From NCBI GenBank assembly GCA_963740255.1, contig CAVUDO010000002.1:1612001-1676000 (forward strand): DNA of 64,000 nucleotides. Direction: 5' to 3'. This DNA is from CAVUDO01 sp963740255. GTDB taxonomy: Bacteria; Actinomycetota; Actinomycetes; Mycobacteriales; Cryptosporangiaceae. A model generated the notes under the pieces. It made no database searches and had not been told where the DNA came from. It saw nothing but the letters and a program-made list of their open reading frames with translations. This document shows positions 34,787 through 45,600 of the stretch, piece after piece (the stretch's first letter is position 1; each line of letters opens with the position of its first letter). Both the position numbers and the translations under genes were made by a program.

Positions 34787-36307
34787 TCAGATCCGCTTGT
34801 TGAAGGCCCACTTGAACCATTCGCCCACCGAGCGCAACGGTCCGATCCGCTTCCCGAAGTTCCGGCGCGCGAGATCGTCGGCGATCTCCTGGGCCGCAAC
34901 CTGCAGGCCCAGGAAAGTGTCCACCCCCGGGAAGTAGCCGCCAAGGGTGGTAGCACCTGAGGCGTAGAGGCGGCCGTCGCCGCAGGCCGTGCCCCGCAGC
35001 TCGAAGGTCCGCTCGACATCGAGGCGGCCGACCGGGTTGCGGCCGGCGCCGCCGTGTTCGAGCAGGTCGGCCAGGACGCGGTGCTCGGCGACGTCGGCCT
35101 CCAGCCCCGTGCAGTCGACGATGAAGTGCGCCGGGACCTCGTAGACACCCTGGGTGGTCTTCACCGTGCTCACCACCTGCCCGTCCTCGCGGACGTGCAT
35201 GGCGTCGACCGTGCCGGTCATCGTGCGGTACCACCCCTGGCTGCGGCCGGCGTTCATCTGGGCCTGCCAGTTCCGCCGCCACGGGGTGTTGGTGCCGCCC
35301 ATCTCCTTGTACGCCTTCGCGCGTTCGGGACCTTCGAGCTTGCGCATCTTTGCCTTGAGCTGCCCGCCCCAGACCGACTTGGGGTAGTTGAACCCCTGGT
35401 AGGCGAAGCCGTTGCCGCCCTTGCGTCGCAGCCACATGTGCGGGCCGTGCGCCTTGTCGATGTAGGTGCGGAAAAGGTGCACGATCTGCGTCTGCAGCCC
35501 GTACCGCTGGCGGTCGTCCATCAGCCGCTGGAGCACCCGGGACGCCACGATCCCGCCACCCCTGACCAGCACCACCCCGGGCCGCGACCGCAGGAACGTG
35601 TACACGTGCTCGTGGTCCTCGTAGGCGTTCACCACGTGGTGGAAGTCCTGCTGCCGGATGCGGAACTCCTGCAGCTCGGGCAGGAACCGCAGCCCCGGGT
35701 AACCCACGGCCAGGTGCACGAACCGGGAACGGTAGGCGATGCGCTTGGTGCGGGTGGCGCCGTCGGGCGGGGTGAGGATCGTGAAGTACCCGCCGCCCTG
35801 GCGCCGCCTGACCATCCGGACCTGGCCCTTGACCAGCATCTCCTGGAAGCGTATCCGCTTCATCTCGCGTTCGAGGTTCTCGAAGACCATCCCCGCGCGC
35901 GGTGTGTAGTAGTCGTCCCAGATCGGCTCGACCAGCACCTGCCAGAGCGATCGGAGCGACTTCTCTTTGAACGCCTCCTCGACCGCGTAGGACGGGAAGC
36001 CCCAGATGTTGTCCGGCCGGGACGCCGAGTCCGAGCGGATCCGCTCCGGCCGGGGGATCTGCGACACCCGGGTCAGGTACTCGTACGTCTTCCACGGGAA
36101 GTCGATGGTGGAGAGCACCCGGATCTGCTCGGTCGGAACTCCGGCAATGCGCAGGTAGTCCACCGTGACGAACGAGCCGATGCCGCCCCCGACGCTCACG
36201 AACGGGACGTCGACGATCGGGATGCCCGCCCGGGCCACCATGTCGTCGGTCCAGAAGTCGCTGGCCAGGAGTTCGGGGGTCAGGTCACCCTGGGTAGCGG
36301 TGGCCAT
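34787..36307 (-). CDS. flavoprotein of unknown function (FAD/NAD-binding fold)
   Basis: A 506-residue protein. A Rossmann motif VSVGGGIGSFVTVDYLRIAGV (in two pieces) lies near residues 37-57, a second nucleotide-binding element VVLVRGGGIVASRVLQRLMDD near 250, and a late FAD-type motif RLYASGATTLGGYFPGVDTF near 450. This is the order of two-dinucleotide-binding flavoproteins. No catalytic Cys pair or clear substrate motif is seen. It heads an operon with a membrane protein and the FHA protein, an association that suggests redox signalling at the membrane, which is only an inference. The start is ATG 36307. Confidence 0.75.
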   Translation of the reverse strand: MATATQGDLTPELLASDFWTDDMVARAGIPIVDVPFVSVGGGIGSFVTVDYLRIAGVPTEQIRVLSTIDFPWKTYEYLTRVSQIPRPERIRSDSASRPDNIWGFPSYAVEEAFKEKSLRSLWQVLVEPIWDDYYTPRAGMVFENLEREMKRIRFQEMLVKGQVRMVRRRQGGGYFTILTPPDGATRTKRIAYRSRFVHLAVGYPGLRFLPELQEFRIRQQDFHHVVNAYEDHEHVYTFLRSRPGVVLVRGGGIVASRVLQRLMDDRQRYGLQTQIVHLFRTYIDKAHGPHMWLRRKGGNGFAYQGFNYPKSVWGGQLKAKMRKLEGPERAKAYKEMGGTNTPWRRNWQAQMNAGRSQGWYRTMTGTVDAMHVREDGQVVSTVKTTQGVYEVPAHFIVDCTGLEADVAEHRVLADLLEHGGAGRNPVGRLDVERTFELRGTACGDGRLYASGATTLGGYFPGVDTFLGLQVAAQEIADDLARRNFGKRIGPLRSVGEWFKWAFNKRI

Positions 36308-36443
36308 GGGCCGTCACCGTTCCTCACGTTGGGCTGGCTCGGGCGCCTCCGCGCGCGGCCGGCGTACCGCGTGCACGAAGGACAGATAGGCACGGTACCC
36401 CGGCGCGGAGCCGCGGCAGATCGACCGGTCGACCGGTCCTCGG
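36308..36443. other. gap between mfd and the flavoprotein operon
   Basis: It must hold the promoter of the flavoprotein operon. The only structure I see is the 14-base palindrome ACCGGTCGACCGGT at 36424-36437, just after the mfd stop. Confidence 0.35.
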
Positions 36444-39400
36444 TCAGCTCTCGGCCATCGCCGTGAAGAAGTCGGCGCACCAGTCCAGCAGCGCGGTGTC
36501 CCGCAGCGGCTCCCCCGCCACGCGTTGCGTGGTCGGTCGGGGGACCAGCACAGTGTTCACCGCGCGCTTGTACAGCGACCCGGGGTACAGCCGGTCCAGC
36601 CGCATCTCCCGCGATTCGGCCAGCCGCATCGGCGCGAACCGGATCTGGCGCCCCTGCAGGGACACCTCGGTCACCCCGGACCGCTTGGCGGCCACCCGGA
36701 ACGCCGCGACGGCGAACAGGTTCTCCACCGGCTCGGGCGGGTTGCCGTACCGGTCCCGGACCTCCTCGCGGACCGCGGCGAGATCCTCGGCGGTGTGCAC
36801 GCCGGCGAGCTTGCGGTACGCCTCCAGCCGCAGCCGTTCGCCGGGGATGTAGTCGTGCGGCAGGTGCGCGTCCACGGGCAGGTCGACCTTCACGTCGGCC
36901 TGCTCCTCGGGCGTCTCGCCCTTGTACTCGGCCACCGCCTCGCCGACCAGACGGACGTAGAGGTCGAAGCCGACCCCGGCGATGTGGCCGGACTGCTCGC
37001 CGCCGAGCAGGTTGCCGGCCCCCCGGATCTCCAGGTCTTTCATCGCCACGGCCATGCCGGCGCCGAGGTCGGAGTGCTGGGCGATGGTGGCGAGGCGGTC
37101 GTGGGCGGTCTCGGTGAGCGGCCGCTCCGGCGGGTAGAGGAAGTAGGCGTACGCCCGCTCCCTGGCCCGGCCGACCCGGCCGCGGATCTGGTGCAGCTGG
37201 GAGAGGCCGAGCAGGTCGGCCCGCTCCACGATGAGCGTGTTGGCGTTCGGGATGTCCAGGCCCGACTCCACGATCGTGGTGGAGACCAGGACGTCGAACT
37301 CGCGGTCGTCGAAGCCGAGCATCACCCGCTCCAGGGCGTCCTCGTGCATCTGGCCGTGGGCGACCGCGACCCGGGCGTCGGGCACCAGCTCGCGGATCCG
37401 GCGCGCGGCCCGCTCGATCGACTCCACCCGGTTGTGCAGGTAGAACACCTGCCCGTCGCGGAGCAGCTCGCGCCGGATCGCGGCGCCGATCTGCTTCTCC
37501 TCGTACGCCCCGACGAACGTGAGCACCGGGTGCCGCTCCTCGGGCGGGGTGAGGATCGTGGACATCTCCCGGATGCCGGTCAGCGACATCTCCAGCGTCC
37601 GCGGGATCGGCGTGGCCGACATCGTCAGCACGTCCACGGCCGTCCGCATCTGCTTGAGCTGCTCCTTGTGCTCGACGCCGAAGCGCTGCTCCTCGTCGAC
37701 GATGACCAGGCCGAGGTCCTTGTAGCGCATGGTCGGCTGGAGGAGGCGGTGCGTGCCGACGACGATGTCGACCTCGCCGCTGGCCAGCTTCGCCACCGTG
37801 TCGGCGGCCTCGGCGTCGGACTGGAACCGCGACAGCGGCGCGACGACCACCGGGAACTGGGCCATCCGGTCGGAGAACGTCGTGAAGTGCTGCTTGGCCA
37901 GGATCGTCGTGGGCACCAGCACCGCGACCTGCTTGCCGTCCTGCACGGCCTTGAACGCCGCCCGCACCGCGATCTCGGTCTTGCCGTAGCCCACGTCGCC
38001 GCAGATCACCCGGTCCATCGGGTAGGGCTTGGCCATGTCCTCCTTGACCTCGTTGATCGCGGCGAGCTGGTCGGGCGTCTCGGTGTAGGGGAAGGCGTCC
38101 TCCAGCTCGGCCTGCCACGGGGTGTCCGGGCCGAAGGCGTGGCCCTTCATCGAGGTTCGCGCGGCATAGAGCCGGATCAGCTCGGCGGCGATCTGCTTGA
38201 CGGCCTTCTTGGCCCGGCCCTTGGCCTTCTGCCAGTCGGCGCCGCCCATCCGGTGCACGGCGGGCTGCTCGCCGCCGACGTAGCGGGTGAGCTGTTCCAG
38301 CGAGTCGGTGGGGACGAACAGCCGGTCGCCGGGCTGGCCGCGCTTGCTGGGGGCGTACTCGATGAGCAGGTACTCGCGCTCGCCGCCGTTGATCGTGCGG
38401 CGGATCATCTCCAGGTACCTGCCCACCCCGTGCTGCTCGTGGACGACGTAGTCGCCGGGCTGGAGCTGGAGGGGGTCCACGGCGTTGCGCCGCCGGGACG
38501 GCAACCGGCCGATCTCCCGGCTGGCGGTACCGCGGGCGCCGGTCAGGTCCTGCTCGGTGAGGACGACCAGCTTCACGGCCTCGGCGACGAAGCCGCCGCC
38601 CAGGCGTCCGGTGGTGACCACGATCGCGTTGGCCTCCGGCGGAGTGTCCACGCCCGGGGCGAGGGCGGCGCCGAGGTCGGCCTCGCGCAGCACCTCGACG
38701 GCCCGCTGGGCCGGGCCGTGGCCCTCGAACACCAGCACGGTGCGCCAGCCGTCCCGGGCCTGCCGGCCGATGTCGGCCAGGGCCCGTCCGGTGTCGCCCC
38801 GGTAGCTCTCCGCGAGGCGGGCACCCAGTACGACGGCCGGCGTGTCCTCGCCGATCTCCCGGATCGCGGGCAGCTCGGTCTCGTACACGTCGTCGGCGTC
38901 GAACTCGGCGGTGCTCGGCGCGGCGACGCCCACGGCACCGGCCTCGGCGACGGGCGCCGCGGTGAACGGCGAGACGGTCCACCAGGGCAAACCCCGCTCG
39001 CCGGCCGCCGCCCGCACCTCGGCCAGGCTCTTGAATGCCGCCGCGCCGAGGTCGATCGGCGCCTCGCCGCCGGTCGCGGCCGCCGCCCAGGACGCCGCCA
39101 GGAACTCGGCGCTGGTGGCGACCAGATCGCGCGCCCGGGCCCGGATGCGCTCCGGGTCGCAGAGCACGACGTGGGTGCCATCGGGCATGGCGTGCAGCAG
39201 GAGTTCCAGCGTGCCGGAGCCTTCCAGCAGCGCCGGGGTGAGCGACTCCATGCCCTCCACCGGCGTGCCGTGGGCGACCTTGTCCAGCATCTCGGCCAGC
39301 GCGGGATGCTCCTTGGCCAGCTCCGCCGCACGCTCGCGGACCTGCGGGGTGAGCAGCAGTTCGCGACACGGCGGCGCCCAGAGGCCGTGTGTCGCGATTT

Positions 39401-40091
39401 CCAGCGAGCGCTGGTCGGCCACGGCGAAGTAGCGGGCCTCCTCCACCTCGTCGCCCCAGAACTCCACCCGCACCGGGTGCTCCTCGGTGGGCGGGAAGAC
39501 GTCGAGGATGCCGCCGCGGACGGCGAACTCCCCGCGCCGCTCGACCAGGTCGACCCGCGCGTAGGCGATGCCCACCAGCCGCTCCACCACGTCGTCCAGG
39601 CCGGCGTGCTGGCCCGCCCGGAGCGCGACCGGCTCCAGGTCGCCGAGCCCGGCGAGCTGGGGCTGGAGCACGCTGCGCACCGGGGCGACCACGATGTTCA
39701 CCGGGCCGGTGGTCGGATCGTCCGCCGACGGGTGGGCCAGGCGGCGCAGCACCGCCAGCCGGCGGCCGATCGTGTCGGCGCGCGGCGAGAGCTTCTCGTG
39801 CGGCAGCGTCTCCCAGGCCGGGTAGACGGCGACGCCGTCGGGCGGGAGCAGGCAGCCCAGGGCCGCGGCGAGGTCTTCGGCCTCCCGGGTGGTCGCGGTC
39901 ACGGCGAGCACCGTGCGGCCGGCGCCCCCTCGCGCCGGGTCGGCCGCCAGGCCGCCGACCACGAAGGGCCGGTACGAGTCCGGAGCGGTGAGGTCCAAGC
40001 TCGCTGGGCTCGTCGCGCCGGCCGCGGAACGGACGGCGCCGGCGAGCGCGGGATCGGCGAGAACGGTGTCGAGCAGGCCGGCGAGGCTCAT
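36444..40091 (-). CDS. mfd: transcription-repair coupling factor
   Basis: A 1,215-residue Mfd, which removes RNA polymerase stalled at DNA damage and recruits UvrA. The N-terminal UvrB-like part begins MSLAGLLDTVLADPALAGAV; the polymerase-interacting domain is around HEQHGVGRYLEMI and EYLLIEYAPSKRG. The translocase motifs are CGDVGYGKTEIAVRAAF, VIVDEEQRFGVEHKE, SATPIPRTLEMSL and TTIVESGLDIPNANTLI, followed by QIRGRVGR. The C-terminal TRCF domain ends at ALLDWCADFFTAMAES. Length is normal. The ATG 40091 is chosen over upstream in-frame codons because the family starts here. Confidence 0.97.
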   Translation of the reverse strand: MSLAGLLDTVLADPALAGAVRSAAGATSPASLDLTAPDSYRPFVVGGLAADPARGGAGRTVLAVTATTREAEDLAAALGCLLPPDGVAVYPAWETLPHEKLSPRADTIGRRLAVLRRLAHPSADDPTTGPVNIVVAPVRSVLQPQLAGLGDLEPVALRAGQHAGLDDVVERLVGIAYARVDLVERRGEFAVRGGILDVFPPTEEHPVRVEFWGDEVEEARYFAVADQRSLEIATHGLWAPPCRELLLTPQVRERAAELAKEHPALAEMLDKVAHGTPVEGMESLTPALLEGSGTLELLLHAMPDGTHVVLCDPERIRARARDLVATSAEFLAASWAAAATGGEAPIDLGAAAFKSLAEVRAAAGERGLPWWTVSPFTAAPVAEAGAVGVAAPSTAEFDADDVYETELPAIREIGEDTPAVVLGARLAESYRGDTGRALADIGRQARDGWRTVLVFEGHGPAQRAVEVLREADLGAALAPGVDTPPEANAIVVTTGRLGGGFVAEAVKLVVLTEQDLTGARGTASREIGRLPSRRRNAVDPLQLQPGDYVVHEQHGVGRYLEMIRRTINGGEREYLLIEYAPSKRGQPGDRLFVPTDSLEQLTRYVGGEQPAVHRMGGADWQKAKGRAKKAVKQIAAELIRLYAARTSMKGHAFGPDTPWQAELEDAFPYTETPDQLAAINEVKEDMAKPYPMDRVICGDVGYGKTEIAVRAAFKAVQDGKQVAVLVPTTILAKQHFTTFSDRMAQFPVVVAPLSRFQSDAEAADTVAKLASGEVDIVVGTHRLLQPTMRYKDLGLVIVDEEQRFGVEHKEQLKQMRTAVDVLTMSATPIPRTLEMSLTGIREMSTILTPPEERHPVLTFVGAYEEKQIGAAIRRELLRDGQVFYLHNRVESIERAARRIRELVPDARVAVAHGQMHEDALERVMLGFDDREFDVLVSTTIVESGLDIPNANTLIVERADLLGLSQLHQIRGRVGRARERAYAYFLYPPERPLTETAHDRLATIAQHSDLGAGMAVAMKDLEIRGAGNLLGGEQSGHIAGVGFDLYVRLVGEAVAEYKGETPEEQADVKVDLPVDAHLPHDYIPGERLRLEAYRKLAGVHTAEDLAAVREEVRDRYGNPPEPVENLFAVAAFRVAAKRSGVTEVSLQGRQIRFAPMRLAESREMRLDRLYPGSLYKRAVNTVLVPRPTTQRVAGEPLRDTALLDWCADFFTAMAES

Positions 40092-40227
40092 CCGGGGGGT
40101 GCCTTCCAAGCGGGGGTGCGCGCACGTCAACGCCCCCAACCGCAAGCGCGACCGGGGGTGGCTGACCTTCACCCCGAGCCTACGCCGCACCGCGCTCCCG
40201 CCTGGCACAGCACGATCCGGCCAAGGT

Positions 40228-40245
40228 GACGTACTTGACGTACTT
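40228..40245. promoter_or_regulatory. 9-bp direct repeat upstream of the toxin-antitoxin pair
   Basis: GACGTACTT occurs twice in tandem and is followed by GACC, about 85 bases before the antitoxin start. Toxin-antitoxin operons usually bind their own promoter through such repeats. No clear -10/-35 spacing was found. Confidence 0.35.
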
Positions 40246-40329
40246 GACCTCGTCCCCGACGCTGGACGTAGGACTGGTTACTTCCAGGGCGCGCAAGCCC
40301 TCGACAGCGGCGCAGGTCAAGGAGTCCTC

Positions 40330-40977
40330 ATGTCTGCCGTTCATTACGACAGCTACTCCGATGCCCGCGTGCACCTGAAGGAACTCCTCGACGCCGCGGA
40401 GCGGGGACGGCCGGCGACTGTGCGACGGGACAGGGCGACCGCGGCAGTGGTAGGCAGCGAACGCCTGCGGCACTTTCTTGCCTCGGTCATCTCACCTGGA
40501 GTTCAGGTGGTGGCGGAGGCGGACAGGTGGTCGGCGTTCATTCCAGGACTGCCGGTCGCTGCCGAGGGCGAGACCTTCGACGAAGCGATCACAGCGATGG
40601 TCAGCAGCCTGCAGGAGTACGCGGACGACTGGCAGGATCACCTGCTCGACGCGCCCAACCATCGCGACAACTGGGGTCTGGTGCATCTGATCAGGCTCAG
40701 CGACAACGACCAGTTGCGTGAATGGCTCATCGAATCGGGCCGCTCGGACGGCCGCCACGTGACCACGCGGGAAGATCTGCACCAATTGGTACAGGGCCTG
40801 ACCGATGACCAGGTGGCGCACGCGGTGGTGGTCGAGGGCGACAACCAGGTCAGCGTGGTCCTGCCTTCGCCGCGTCCACCGCGACGGCGTCCAGCGTCAC
40901 TCGGCCTGGGACGTTCTGGCCACGGCGACCTGTCTACACGTGGCGACGAGCTGCTGGCTGAGGGCTTCGGACAGTGA
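40330..40977 (+). CDS. antitoxin with Phd/YefM-like N-terminus and HicB-like middle domain
   Basis: A 215-residue protein. Residues ~5-52 look like a Phd/YefM DNA-binding domain (YSDARVHLKELLDAAERG, ATVRRDRATAAVVGSERL). Residues ~58-105 match the HicB fold pattern (DRWSAFIPGLPVAAEGETFD then EAITAMVSSLQEYADDW). The last ~100 residues are hydrophilic and may wrap the toxin. This is about twice the length of an ordinary Phd antitoxin. The start is ATG 40330 with AAGGAG upstream, and the stop overlaps the PIN start (GTGA). It should neutralise the PIN protein and repress the operon. Confidence 0.82.
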   Translation: MSAVHYDSYSDARVHLKELLDAAERGRPATVRRDRATAAVVGSERLRHFLASVISPGVQVVAEADRWSAFIPGLPVAAEGETFDEAITAMVSSLQEYADDWQDHLLDAPNHRDNWGLVHLIRLSDNDQLREWLIESGRSDGRHVTTREDLHQLVQGLTDDQVAHAVVVEGDNQVSVVLPSPRPPRRRPASLGLGRSGHGDLSTRGDELLAEGFGQ

Positions 40978-41393
40978 TCGTGGTCGACACGGGCCCCCTC
41001 GTGGCCCTGGTCGATTCCGACGACCAGCACCACCAGCGGTGCACCCGGTGGTTCGACGCCGTCGAGGTCACAGACCTCCTGATCCCGGCGCCTGTGATCG
41101 CGGAAGCGTGCTACCTCATCGCCGCACATTGCGGCAGCAGGGTGGAGGTCGCGTTCCTGCGCGATCTGGCCTCGGCCGAATACGGCGAGGTCGGCGCCGT
41201 GCTGCCGAGCGATCTGGGGCGGATGGCCGACCTGGTCGCGCAGTACGCCGACCTGCCGCTCGGCGGCACCGACGCATGCGTCGTCGCTGTCGCGGAGAGG
41301 CTGGGCTGCGGTGAGATCGCCACCATCGACCATCGGCACTTCTCTGTAGTGCGACCGCGGCACATCCCCGCGTTCGCACTCCTGCCGAACTAG
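40974..41393 (+). CDS. PIN-domain toxin (VapC-like)
   Basis: A 139-residue PIN-domain ribonuclease. The acidic residues expected for metal binding are in VVDTGPLVALVDS (Asp5), IPAPVIAEACYLI (Glu), LGGTDACVVAVAE (Asp) and IATIDHRHF (Asp). It should cleave RNA when freed from its antitoxin. The start GTG 40974 overlaps the antitoxin stop by 4 bases. The pair stands alone between mfd and a decayed regulator gene, typical of a mobile two-gene module. Confidence 0.9.
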   Translation: MIVVDTGPLVALVDSDDQHHQRCTRWFDAVEVTDLLIPAPVIAEACYLIAAHCGSRVEVAFLRDLASAEYGEVGAVLPSDLGRMADLVAQYADLPLGGTDACVVAVAERLGCGEIATIDHRHFSVVRPRHIPAFALLPN

Positions 41394-41469
41394 GGCCTCG
41401 GGTACGGACGGCCACCCCGCTCCCAACCGAACGAGGAGCCCGCACCGGGCTTGAGCCGCTTGGACATTG

Positions 41470-41622
41470 ATGACGGCCATGGCCGGCGCCCTCTACCTGG
41501 AACCACCAGAGACCGACCCACTCGTCCGGGCGTACTCTCGGCTGGAGAAGCACGCGCTCGACCCCAAGGAGTCGACGCGGCTGATCGCCGAGATTACGAA
41601 GGAGCTTGACCGACCGTCATGA
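41470..41622 (+). pseudogene. remnant: C-terminal end of an XRE/DUF5753-type regulator
   Basis: A 50-codon frame with GALYLEPPETD, RAYSRLEKHALDPKESTRLI and AEITKELDRPS, which resembles the last ~50 residues of DUF5753 (Scr1-type) regulators. A TGA lies in frame just upstream at 41452-41454 and no helix-turn-helix is found, so the N-terminal part is lost. Its stop overlaps the start of the DUF397 gene (ATGA), the usual arrangement of an intact XRE/DUF397 pair. Confidence 0.6.
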
Positions 41623-41862
41623 GCACCGACCAGACCCTCACCCCCTCAGAACTTGCGAGACATCCGGTGGCAGGTCAGCAGCCGCTCCAACGGCGGTGAC
41701 GGAAGTTGTGTGGAGGCCGGGCCGCTCGGGGACGGCAGCGGGCGGGTCGCCCTGCGGCACAGCCACCACCCCGAGGCGCAGGTCATCGTCTACACCCGCG
41801 CCGAATGGGCCGCCTTCCTCGGCGGCGCCAAGGACGGCGAGTTCGACTTCACCGAACGCTGA
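41619..41862 (+). CDS. DUF397 protein; one apparent frameshift near the start
   Basis: The DUF397 signature is clear: RWQVSSRSNGGDGSCVEAG, VALRHSHHPEAQVIVYTR and AEWAAFLGGAKDGEFDF. The expected start is ATG 41619, which overlaps the remnant regulator's stop, but that frame ends early; removing one C from the five-C run 41641-41645 gives an 80-residue protein. As read, a TTG at 41653 would still make a 69-residue form. DUF397 proteins are partners of XRE/DUF5753 regulators. Because the regulator is truncated, the locus is probably inactive. Confidence 0.75.
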
Positions 41863-42061
41863 CCCGGCCTGGCCGGTGAGGCCACCCAGCTTCTCCGTCA
41901 GACGGACCACCGCCTCCGCCCGGCACGGATCACCACGGTCCGGGCGCACCTGGAGAATGACCTGGACCGATTCAGTCCGGCGGGGAAGAGTCGCCTACCC
42001 TGGGAGTGACGGGCCGGCCGTGGGGCCGGCCAACCACGTTCGCGGGGCACCGGGAGGAGCC

Positions 42062-44833
<2,772 letters not shown>

Positions 44834-44875
44834 CCCGACGCACGGAACCGGGCCCTGGCTCGGCGCGGCCCGCCG

Positions 44876-44917
44876 ACGGGGTCAGCCCAACAACGGGGTC
44901 AGCCCAACGACGGGGTG
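44876..44917. repeat. 17-bp tandem repeat containing the stop of the Wzz-like gene
   Basis: Two full units (44876-44892 and 44893-44909) and a partial carry ACGGGGTCAGCCCAAC. The gene's stop (44899-44901) is in the second unit and is repeated in the unit downstream of it. Confidence 0.8.
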
Positions 44918-45510
44918 ATACGCACCGTGTCCGGGCCACCGAGGATGCTGGCGTCGCGGAAGTAGCCGAGCGCGGCGATCGCGAGCACGGACAGGCCGGC
45001 CGCCGCACCCGCCCCGCCGAGCAGGATCAGCTTGCGGCGCGGGCCGCTCGGGGCGGCCGGCACCACGGCCGGGACCACCAGCTCGGTGTACACCAGCCCG
45101 TCCGTCCGGCTCCGCCGGACGCCCTCGGCGGCGATCGCGTTCGCGATCAGCGCGGTCCGTTCCGGCTGTTCGAGGGTCACCTTGATCTGGATGTTGACCG
45201 TGTTGGGCTGGATGAGGACCTCGGTGCCCGCGGCGACGTCCTCGGGCGACTCGCCGATCTGCTTGGCCACCGCGGCCAGCGTGGTGGGCGCCGACAGGGA
45301 GGCGACGTACCGGGACGCGGCGAGGCTGAGGTTGTCGGCGCCGACCCGCAGCGTGTCGCGCGGTGACAGGCTCACCACCGCCGAGCTGGTGTACACGTCG
45401 GGCTGGCCGTTGACGTAGAGCGCCGTCGTGGCGACCGCGCAGCAGGCGACCGCGAGCACCAGGATGAGCGGCGCCCACCGCGAACCCCCGCTGTTGTACT
45501 GCGCTGCCAC
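44899..45510 (-). CDS. Wzz-like chain-length / polysaccharide co-polymerase protein 1
   Basis: A 203-residue membrane protein with a helix at each end (LILVLAVACCAVATTALYV; LILLGGAGAAAGLSVLAIAAL) and a periplasmic segment between them containing the Wzz-type strand/helix pattern (YTSSAVVSLSPRD, VNIQIKVTLEQPERTALIAN). Proteins of this layout control polysaccharide chain length. No tyrosine-kinase domain is attached. The GTG start is at 45510. A similar protein is encoded at 48733-49491. Confidence 0.8.
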   Translation of the reverse strand: MAAQYNSGGSRWAPLILVLAVACCAVATTALYVNGQPDVYTSSAVVSLSPRDTLRVGADNLSLAASRYVASLSAPTTLAAVAKQIGESPEDVAAGTEVLIQPNTVNIQIKVTLEQPERTALIANAIAAEGVRRSRTDGLVYTELVVPAVVPAAPSGPRRKLILLGGAGAAAGLSVLAIAALGYFRDASILGGPDTVRITPSLG

Positions 45511-45600
45511 TGAAAGCCTCCTTGCTGGGACGTCCGGCCGGTCAAGTCCACCACATCGGCGCCAGGACGGACGTGGGCCGACCAGCCCGGACCCGGCCCG

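Noticed and set aside
34335..36095. Long alternative frame antisense in register with the membrane protein
   Set aside because: Only its last 145 codons have membrane-helix composition; the rest is a shadow of the flavoprotein gene.
36525..40229. Very long open frame antisense to mfd
   Set aside because: It is a shadow of mfd produced by high GC; its Val/Arg/Gly/His-rich composition and lack of a ribosome site are typical of such shadows.
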